A DNA stretch of 64,000 nucleotides from Datura wrightii (Eukaryota; Streptophyta; Magnoliopsida; Solanales; Solanaceae): the NCBI GenBank assembly GCA_035772735.1, contig JASDFA010000007.1, positions 74,548,501 to 74,612,500 on the forward strand, read 5' to 3'. Shown one piece after another: positions 55,551-64,000 of the stretch. A program made the translations under genes and the position numbers. Each line of letters opens with the position of its first letter. The stretch's first letter is position 1. The notes below the pieces were generated by a model. It did no database searches. It was not told where the DNA came from and saw nothing but the letters and a program-made list of their open reading frames with translations.

Positions 55551-57248
55551 GGCCTCACTACCACATGAAGAGGACGTCTACAGAGAAGCTTTGCTGAGGT
55601 AGTAAGAATCATAGTCTCCAAGTTGTCTGAGTACCCAAAAATTGAAAGAGGATACAATTTTATTTTCTGGGATGGATGAATGTGGAACTGGGCTCATATT
55701 TCCCCAATCTGGTTTGTGAATTCTATGTGAACTATTCGGCAACTCGCGACAACATGTGCAAAAGAAGGGAAGAAGGTATCAGAAATGCCTATCCTCACCA
55801 AAGTACAGGTCCATGGAGTCCCGGTTGATATCTCAACAAATACCATTAATATGATGCTTTATGAACCTGAATTTGCACCGCTAGCCAGAGCTATGGAGTT
55901 CGATTATAGAATGAGAGAGCGACATCATCAACATTTGTGGTTAGCACAAGTTTTGATGGATGGTTAGTCCCTATGGTTGAAAAATCCCAAAGAAAAGATT
56001 TATAAGTCCACCTTAACTTTCACAACAAAATTTTGGTGGGCAGTAGAGAGACTTCAACTATTTCCTACCGGAGGAGAAAATATTTTAGGAGAAGATAGGG
56101 AAATTTTGGTGGCCAGCTTTATGTCAGGGTTCCCATTAAATATTGGAGTTATTGTAGCATATGAGATAAGGAAGCTGGCTATAAGAATCTCCATATCACT
56201 ATTATTCCCATCTTTGGTGACCTGGTTGTGCAAAGAGGCTCATGTCCTAATATTAGCTGGGATAGATGTTGAGACAACAACAAATTAGAAGCATGATCTG
56301 GAGAAATCAAAAGATGAAATGAGGAATGACCTGTGACTTCACAAGGCAGTACCTGAGTTTTTTGGCCCAGTGGGCAAACAACATGGGTGGCTGAAGATAC
56401 TACTGACACAGTTGGAGTAGCCACAGGGACTGAGCTAACTTACCTTGCAGCCCCATTTCCCACATCTATACCATTCACCTTTGGTGCAGCTACAGCAACA
56501 TAGGGAGTAGACTCTACTAAGACATCATCTGCTGCTCCACTCCATCAAACCTTGCAAAGTTGGTCAGAAGAGCAGACAAAATTGAGAAGCAGATGAAGTT
56601 GCTTGCTAAACAACTAGGAACCTTTATGGATAGAGCCATTGTAGATGCATTGGAATCATATAAGAACCTTCATGCTCAGATTGACGATATGGAGGCACGA
56701 TTGAATAAGAGACTGAAAGACTTGACCGCGCCCGATTTAGCAAAGTTTGCAGTCGAGTTGAAAAAGGCCCAAGATGACATTCTTAAGTTGCAGTAAGAGA
56801 GGCCAACTCAGGAGTTCCTATTCTAGTATTTGCGGAGTTAGGGGAGGATGATCCCTTCATTGATTTACTGGGTGAGCAGCCTAAAGCCTTGGGTAAACGC
56901 CCATGAGAGGGGGATGAGGACAAGGCAAAATCACAAAGGAAGAAGCACATGAAAAGGAAACAATAGCAAGTAGATTTGTTTAAGGCTCAGAGACTATCTA
57001 GAGTAGAGGAGGATATAAGGCTCGAGGAGATGCAAGCCCATGTTGGTGAGGCCTCTTCTTTTTTGGCACCCAGAGCAATTGAGCAGACTATTGGTGTTGT
57101 AGCTTCTTTAGAGTCGCAGACTCTCCTCACTCCATCCCCAGCTTCGAAGGTTGTTCATGCTGATATGTTGAGCGCGCCGGTCACCACAAACACCACTGTT
57201 TATATCCCTAGGGTTACTACACCCCAGCCTTTTGTGTCGGACTCATAA
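55551..57248 (+). pseudogene. Ath-F ORF3: putative plant transposon protein, decayed
   Basis: Pieces in successive frames include PNLVCEFYVNY (about 55705-55740) and VQVHGVPVDISTNTINMML (55803-55860). TFTTKFWWAVERLQLFPTGG and REILVASFMSGFPLNIGV (56010-56150) follow, as in the central domain of Ath-A ORF3. A helical region with heptad-like spacing (56560-56796) suggests a coiled coil, then a Ser/Thr/Pro-rich tail ends at TAA 57246-57248. Multiple stops. Position and domain order match ORF3 of Ath-A and Ath-C. Function unknown. Confidence 0.72.
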
Positions 57249-57341
57249 GTATAGAGCTTCACAGGTATTCCCTACTTCCAGCTTTTAATTTTGGATATAT
57301 GCATTGGGGACAATGAAAACATTTTTTTTATGGGGGGTGGG

Positions 57342-58337
57342 GTGCAACTATCAAATAATAGGCTTAAGGCTCAATGGGGCTAACTAGGATCAGACATTCA
57401 AGATAGGTAAAGCGAGGGATAAAAATTAGGCTCATTCAAAGAAATGCCTAAATCATCTCCTACAATCTACATCCTTCATTTCATTTTGTATACACACCAG
57501 GAAAGTTCTAAACACTAAACAATAGAATGGAATATTGAAAAACCTTACACTCAGTGCACATGCTCAATTTAAGACAAATTCAGCAGACTCTTAACTCAGC
57601 CAATCACAAGAATTCAAAATTAAGATTTAAGAACATAGAGTCACATTCAAGAGACTAGGTGTCTCAAATAGAGTTATACAAATTCTTACATGCTTAAACA
57701 CTAACCACACTTGCATCTCACAATCATGTATAGCACATAACAAGAACATCAAACCATCAATTAGCTACGGGTTCAAAAACCAAAACCTATTGACTAATTT
57801 TCCCTCAAGACGGTCGTCATCCATCCATCGTCGGGAATAGTCCCTAACTATGACTAAAAACAACTATGTACAGACAAATAAAATTTTTATTCTTCGGTTC
57901 AAAGTGCCCCCCATCGAAAAAGAAACCAAAAAGAAAAACCAATGGGTGGGTGAATCATGCTCAACTCAAAAATTTTCCCTCAACCAATACCTATGAAGCA
58001 CTAAATTCACCTGAAATCATTAAGCAAAAATTTTGAAATTTGCCTCACCCCATACTTGAATCATGCTATGTACCCAAAGCATCCAATTAAAATTCACAAA
58101 GGGTGAGAAATACTCCTTGGGGCCTCTAGGCCTAGCTAACAACATGTTTTTCTTTAGTTTTGAACAAGTGGGTATTCGACCCCACACTTTTCCTCTTTCA
58201 TGCTTCTTAGCTTCCTCCTCCGAGGGTACTCAGACTTCCCTTCCATTTGTACTTAATTCTCCACCAAAAGCAACAGTAGGATGAAAATAAACAAAATCAA
58301 CACAAATGAAAAAAATTAAAATTGTACCTGTGGTACC
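57342..58337 (-). other. Ath-D noncoding region after the hairpin
   Basis: Aligns in reverse with Ath-B about 43913-44915, including the GATGGATGGATGACGAC block (57803-57833) and GGGAAGTCTGAGTA (58226-58240). No ORF of its own. Confidence 0.75.
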
Positions 58338-58355
58338 CTTGGGTTGCCTCCCAAG
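58338..58355 (-). other. Conserved RNA hairpin after the polyprotein stop (Ath-D)
   Basis: Minus strand CTTGGG-AGGCAA-CCCAAG, 43 nt after the in-frame TGA at 58399-58401, the same distance as in Ath-B. Confidence 0.85.
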
Positions 58356-58398
58356 CAGCGCCTGATTTTATGTCGCTGCATGACGTGGACTATTCTTT

Positions 58399-59250
58399 TC
58401 AGGACATCTTCTTACCCGTGTTCCCTTTCGAGAACCATCTTCTTCTCTTTTTGTTTTTCGAGAGAACAACCTCCAGTCTGTCCCTCTGTTCCTCAAACTC
58501 CTTCTCTAACTGAAGCCCTCCATCAGATTCAGGCTAAAAAGTAATCATCTCCTGTGGCCCTGGACTTATGGAATCTGCCACCCCACCCTTAGCCTCTGAC
58601 AACACACTGACCTTACAAAGGTCTCTGTAATGTGTGGGTGGGTTAATCTCTTGGTAGACCCGGAAGAGTTCTTCTTCATCATCGACCGTCATTTTCAGGG
58701 TCCCTGCTCTTACATTAATAATCGCTCCTCCATTGGCCAAAAATGGCCGTCCCAAGATCAGGGGTACCTTGTCATCAACTTTAAAATCCAATATAATGAA
58801 ATCAACGGGTATAATGAACTTACCCACTTTGATGAGAAGGTCCTCGATTATTCCATCTGGTGCCACTCGAGACTTGACTACTAGCTACAACATCAATCGT
58901 GTTGGTCTCGGTTGACCCAACCCCAAGGTGTTAAACAAAGATAGGGGCATTAGATTAACTGCTGCCCCCAAATCACACAGAGATCTTATCACCCCAACCT
59001 TACCAATTTGTATGGGGAGGGTAAAACTCCCTGGGTCTTTAAGCTTTTTAGGTGTCTTGCTCATTACCTCAGTCAGTGCTACTGTTTGAACATCCACCAA
59101 TCTGACTTTGTTGGCCACGACATCTTTCAAGTATTTAGCATACTTGGGCATTCCCTGCAAAACATCAAGCAAAGGAAAATTTATGTGAAGTTCTTTGAAA
59201 ATATCAAAGAACTTTCTAAAGCATTCCTCCTCCTTGCTCTTTTTGAGTCT
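58399..59250 (-). pseudogene. Ath-D protease and linker
   Basis: MPKYAKYLKDVVANKVRLVD (about 59150-59095), active site CDLGAAVNLMP (58981-58949) and LGRPFLANGGAIINV (58755-58711). A TAG where Ath-B has CAG splits the domain near 58889. Another TAG at 58534-58536 is premature, since the frame continues to TGA 58399-58401 in step with Ath-B. Confidence 0.87.
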
Positions 59251-60840
59251 TTGCGGAAATGGTGGTGCTGGTCTCTGTGCTGGCTGCAATGATGATTGTG
59301 CATTTTGTTGCACAACACTCTGATTCTCTCCCTTGTCAGTGGATGGTCCCTTTCTAACCAATTCCAACTGCACCTCATTTCTCCTCTCTTTCGGTGGTGC
59401 ATCAGTTAATTGCTTGCCACTCCTTAGACTGATGGCATTGACCTGTCGGGGGTTTGTGTTTGTGTCACTAGGTAATCCTCCCTGCGGTCTAGTATGGTGA
59501 GCAGCTGCTATTTGACCCATCTGCTTCTCTAGATTGCGGGTGGCCAACTGCTGATTTTTCAAATCTAATGCCATCCTCGCCTGATTCTATGCAAATTGGG
59601 TCTATGTCTCCATAATCTTCTGTAACGTCTCCTCAATATTGCTGCTCAACTGGCCCCTTTCTGCCTGTTTTTGCTGCTGATACTGCTGGTGCTGAGGTTG
59701 CTGGTAGCTTTGACTTTGATTTCCACCCCAAGAAAAATCCGGGTGGCTCTGCCAATTCTTGTTATAGTTGTTCCCAAAATTCTGATTGTTTCTCTGAACA
59801 TTCCCAACAAAATTGATCGATTCAGGATTGGCGCAGGATTCTGTATTGTGCCCATTATTGCCGTAGATTTCACACTAACTAGGAGCTTGCTGACCTGCAT
59901 TTACCTGTCCCTGCTGTTGGTTCATACTCAGTTTGTTAAACTGAGTCATCATCTGATGTTGAAATGATGCTAGCTGTGCAACCAAGGCATTTACACCATC
60001 CACCTCTATCAGCCCTACTGTTCTCTTTCCTGCCCCTCTCGATGACTTGCTGTGCCACTCTAGATTTCGTTGAGCAATCCTGTTCAACAAAGTGTACAAC
60101 TCATCATAAGTCTTCTCTAATGCTTGCCCACCCGATGCAGAGTCTAGTAAACTTTTTGTATGTGGGTCTAGACTTTCCGCAATGGTATGAGCTAGCACTT
60201 CATTGGACTGCTGATGATGGGGGCAGTCTCTCAATAATGAATTGAATCTCTCCTAAGCCAAATACAAGTTCTCCTCCGGCCTCTGCTTCAAGCTTAATAT
60301 TTCACTCCTGAGTTGGCAGTCTTGCCTGAAGGGAAGAATCTGATGAGGAACTTCTTTGCCAAATCGTCCAAAGAAGTTATGGAATTTGGTGGCTCAGATT
60401 TCAACCACCGCTTTGCCTCTCACAACAATGAGAATGGGAAGAGGGTAAGTCAGACATAATCTGTGGACACTCCGGTGGGGAAGAACGTGTCACTGATCTC
60501 AAGGAAGTTTTGTAAGTGCTGCTGTGGGTCCTCATGAGTCATCCCATGGAACTGGCCACTAGAATGTAACAGCTGCACCATATTCTATTTCAATTCAAAG
60601 TTCCCTCCAGGTTCCGATTTTCGGATACTAGAGGTCACATTTGTCGCTAGTGGGATCGCCACTTCGCGAACTGGTTGGGCTGCCATGGTTTCAGGTAACA
60701 ACTTTGCTTTCCCTACTGGTGGGTGTTGTTGTAACCGCTCCTGAAGTCTCTTTAGCTTTCGCTCTAGAGCTTCCCTCCTGCGTAAATAAATTTGACGTTT
60801 AGGTTCAAGCAACGGTTCCACTAGCTCTCTGTTCCTTGCC
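59251..60840 (-). pseudogene. Ath-D gag
   Basis: First piece 60585-60821, ending at TAG 60585-60587, the same codon that is TAG in Ath-B. The capsid region (60580-60300) has a frameshift. LEKTYDELYTLLNRIAQ is at about 60120-60070. The zinc-knuckle region begins CEIYG near 59875, with Tyr for the second Cys. The Gln-rich segment (59700-59640), and NQQLATRNLEKQMGQIAAAH with the Pro-rich region (59560-59250), complete it. Confidence 0.86.
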
Positions 60841-60955
60841 AGCTCTGCAAGGACAATCTGTCACCTGCAATATATCAGACTAAGACCAAGTTTCTCAACA
60901 CTTAAGGAAATTAAAAATCACACAAAAATAGAAAAATTTACTAAACTTTGCTAGT

Positions 60956-60973
60956 TCCCCGGCAACGACGCCA
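60956..60973 (-). other. Ath-D primer binding site (tRNA-Asp)
   Basis: The plus strand reads TCCCCGGCAACGACGCCA, one transition away from the tRNA-Asp 3' end. Confidence 0.9.
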
Positions 60974-60979
60974 AAAACT

Positions 60980-62574
60980 TGTTGCACTCCAGTGCACTCG
61001 CAAGCGTAGCGGTCGTACAAGTAATACAGTGGCTCTTTTTAAGAGTCGTATGTTGAACCCACAGAGACTGGACCAATTCAGAAAATTATGAAGTTCAAGT
61101 ATAAGATTAACCTTCACAAGTGTTGATTATAGATGTTTTTGGTAAATTATAATTAAGTTTTGGGGTGGTCACAAAACAATCTGGAAATGATATAATAAGC
61201 AAGTAGAGCTAAGGCCGGATAATCATGCAATGCTACACTTTGTAATGGTTCACGTATGAAATTATCAATTCTTGTCTCACATAGTTGGAAATGTAATGTT
61301 CATGGTCTCTCGATCCTCTAAATACGACAAAGTAGCCTCATAACTACATCGTTGAGAGGGGATGTGACATCCTAGTTCGTGGGCAATTCAACTACATAGA
61401 TGTGGTTTACGGGGTTTGTGCTCTTGATTGGGGACTTTTGTACCTCTAATCATTTAACCTAACTTAGCTTCACAACTACTTTTACCAATGGTGGAGTGAA
61501 AATTTGAAGTCGGTGTCTTACTATCATCCCGTTTTATCAACCAAGCAAGGCAATTTAGGTATATTATTTATCCTAATTGCGAATCATATCGAAAGATAAG
61601 AACGTGCTCACTACATTCCTATGTTATTGCCTAGGGTTACTCTTTCAAGCTTTTACCTAGCTTAACATGTATGTTTTCATGGTGATTAAGCATAAAAACA
61701 ACCATAATAAAGAATGTAAGTCAAAACAACAATTAACAACTCAAACCAAAACAAATTCATGCATTACAATTATATCACGTGGCCTCAACCCTAGGGGAAG
61801 GGTTTTAGCCGCTCATGTTCATAAAACAACTTAAAAACATTGTTAAAGTATAGTATTTACAAGAATAGGTAAAAGAGAATGTAAAATTAGTGAACCCTAG
61901 GTGACTTCTTCACTTCTCCCTTCACTCCTCTACGATTTCCAGAAAATATTTCATGACAAAATAATTTAGGAACTAAGGGTTGAATTTATAGTAAATGAAA
62001 TTTTGCAATTTTTTCTCCTGTCATGGAATGGCTCCGTGGCACATAGGTGAACGCGCCAATTTGCCTCCGTGCCATGGAGGTAACGCAGAAGCCCACTGGA
62101 AATTGCATTTGAAAGTTGCTTGGCTGAGGCATGGCGCGACAACCGGTGTGGCACGGCATTGATCCTATGCGATGGCAAGTGTGACACAGTCTGTGGCGCG
62201 CAAAAGTTCCTAGAGTGGCGCGGATGCTGGTGCACAGGCACCTTGGAGGGATTATCTCGTGCATGGCCTTGGCGTGGCACGGTGCTGGGCGCGGCACACG
62301 CCCAACGTGGCATGCTGCCTGGCGCGGCCAGCCTTGCCATGACATGTTTTCTTTCCATCCATTTCCATTCACTCTCAACTTCATTCCTTCACTTCACCCA
62401 TCATTATTTACTTCTTCATATGCATTTTCACCTACAAAACAAGGACTAATCACGTTGGTTAGTGCATACCCAAATTTACAAAAAATCGCATAAGAATGTA
62501 AGTGTATAATTAGACAAACATGACTAAATTAAGTTATAAAATAGCACTTGGGCATGTAATTATGCCCAAGATCA
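60980..62574 (-). repeat. Ath-D 5' LTR
   Basis: 1595 bp. In element sense it starts TGAT with hairpin CTTGGGCA-N8-TGCCCAAG (62547-62570) and ends GCAACA. The GC-rich GCCACGCC/GCGCC block (62110-62345), the CACGGAG-like block (62030-62090) and the TATA sequence CTATAAA (61985-61991, minus strand) keep the order seen in Ath-B. Confidence 0.9.
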
Positions 62575-64000
62575 GTGGGGTACTTGTAAGTCTATCACAC
62601 CACCTAAGGTTTTTTGTTCCCCTGTTTCTTTTCCCTCAAGTGTGCTACCTAGTAGAACTGACATATTTAGATTGCTTTTGTGTTTTTTGTGGTTGTGTCT
62701 ATAAATAAAAAGTAGGTAAACTTAGAGCAGTTGTTGGCAACAATCTCTTTAGTTTAAATTGCTGGAAATGGGAGACCCCTACAAACTTTGATGTGGCATG
62801 TGTGTATCCTTGTAACATATTGACCATGTTGGATCAGTGCATGAAATTAGTGTATATAGATGTAGCATCTGTACTTAAGCTAAAGCATAATCTGATAGTT
62901 AGTAGTTGATAGTGCAATTTTGTGCCAAGTGTGTGTGAGCTAGTTTTCCATTGTTCTTACCTTGTGCATTCATCTAAAACTTGCCTGGTTTATCTTGGGA
63001 AGGCCATAGGGTAACAGACTAGGAAAGGATCATAGGTCATTTTTATGATCAGTCCACTAAGCCTATATGACTACCTAAACAACGTTAATAATCCCTTGAT
63101 CCCTAATTTTAGTCATTAGCCTATGTACCTTTTCACTGTTTTTATAATGAACCTGCTTTGGCCCTGGTCCCTCCTTAGACATTGTGTACCTCAACTTAGG
63201 CAAATCGCCTAAGTTGAGGGTGGCTATTGTAAGGGTGCATAAAAAGGTTGGGTGTGAAAAGTAGAAGCTAATGGTTGAAAAGAAGTGGGTGTGGTATGGT
63301 TGAAAAAAGAAAAAGAAAAAGAAAAAGAAAAAGAAAAGAAAAGAAAAAAAAGTGCAAATGAAAAGAAAAAGAAAAGAAAAGAAAAGAAATTAATGGTAAT
63401 TTGAGAGAGAAAAAAAATCAAAGTGAAAACCACACCTGTGAGTTGAAAAGCAAAATGAGTAAAGGAGAATAAAGGAGAGAAAATAGGAGTGGGGCAAAAG
63501 AAATAGTGTACTGCCAAGGAAGGTCAAGTCACTTTGTCCATATGTACCATACTTGTCCCCAAGCCTACATTACAAGCCAAGAGAGTCCTATAGTGATCCT
63601 AGTTAAGTGTCCGAAAACCTGAAGCAGTGATAATAAGGGAAGCTTATGGTACTATATGTAAATGTTCTCACGAGAGTGAGTGTTTTGTGCTAGTCCCGAT
63701 GTAAATAACTTTGTATGTGAGTTGGGACTTTTTGTGATGAAGGCACTAGAAAATCACTATTAATTTCTGGTTGTTACAATGGTCACTATTGGAGTATGCA
63801 AATTGCTCTATTGATATCATAATGTCATCTTTACATCCTGGTGAGACAATATGTTAAGTGAGTGCCATATATACATGTTTTGTTTGTAAAAAAGGAGTTG
63901 TAATTGTGAAATAATCTCTTTTATGCCTAACAACTGCTATAGTTTATCCTAAGTTTCTTTTACTTTAATTTTGAGATTTGTGTGTTGCTTGAGGACAAGC
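62575..64000 (+). other. Ath-F 3' noncoding region, running off the window
   Basis: No credible protein. 63540-63690 matches the shared island of Ath-A, -B and -C. The last 20 bases include TTGCTTGAGGACAAGC, which in Ath-C and at 28160 stands 20-30 bp before the purine tract, so the Ath-F 3' LTR should start just past the edge. Confidence 0.7.
63301..63392. repeat. (GAAAAA)n purine-rich simple repeat
   Basis: AAAGA/AAAAGA units on the plus strand, in the Ath-F 3' noncoding region. The antisense long frame here is only a by-product of this repeat. Confidence 0.95.

Larger units (their letters stand above)
57342..62574 (-). mobile_element. Ath-D: gag-protease element of the Ath-B family, 3' LTR missing
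   Basis: Minus-strand relative of Ath-B. It has a 5' LTR (60980-62574), Asp primer site, gag, protease, hairpin and noncoding region to 57342. The last 900 bp of the internal region and the whole 3' LTR are absent. GTGGG follows the LTR (62575-62579) and also stands at 57337-57341, exactly at the other junction, and Ath-F sequence appears to continue across. No RT, integrase or ORF3. Confidence 0.85.

Noticed and set aside
63224..63517. Phe/Ser-rich membrane protein on the minus strand
   Set aside because: Created by the (GAAAAA)n repeat; no conserved sequence.

Overview
This is repeat-rich plant nuclear DNA, very probably pericentromeric heterochromatin of a eudicot. Nearly all of it consists of Ty3/gypsy LTR retrotransposons nested inside one another. 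I see no host protein gene, no rRNA and no intact tRNA. Two lineages occur. Tekay/Del-type chromoviruses have initiator-Met-tRNA primer sites, LTRs of 2-4 kb and an integrase with a chromodomain-like tail. Athila-like elements have an Asp-tRNA primer site, a gag-protease polyprotein and sometimes a third ORF. The genus cannot be read from the sequence; the Tekay LTR style would fit an asterid such as Solanaceae, but that is a guess.

Layout of the left part (1-26372): Tek-1 (+) is a pol remnant at 1-1620 that resumes at 23908 and ends with its 3' LTR (24202-26372). Between these lies Tek-2 (-): truncated 3' LTR, pol, gag and 5' LTR (1621-23907). Tek-2 was itself hit twice. Ath-A (-, 2253-12065, target duplication CTCAT) sits in its 3' LTR. 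A 4.1-kb Tek-3 LTR (+, 15463-19595) sits in its reverse transcriptase. A 495-bp TRIM (26376-26870) and a truncated antisense Athila-like LTR (Ath-G, 26871-28118) form the border with the right part.

Layout of the right part (28193-64000): one long Athila-like element, Ath-F (+), runs off the right edge. It carries gag, protease, RT, RNase H, integrase and an ORF3. It is interrupted by Ath-C (+, 32429-50638, target duplication GGTGA), which itself contains Ath-B (+, 39669-47397, target duplication CCAAT). It is interrupted again by one-LTR Ath-D (-, 57342-62574), and a short organelle-derived tRNA-Asn fragment sits inside its pol.

How the parts relate: Ath-A, -B, -C and -D each keep gag and protease but have no RT, RNase H or integrase. 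Their polyprotein stops after the protease. Forty to 46 nt later comes the same short hairpin that follows the integrase stop in Ath-F. This looks like a family of pol-less elements depending on an Ath-F-like helper, with the hairpin marking the end of the first cistron and, in A, C and F, preceding ORF3. The hairpin loop is invariant and its stem shows compensatory changes, so it is the best candidate here for an undescribed functional element. All coding regions are decayed, mainly by C-to-T and G-to-A stops and small frameshifts.
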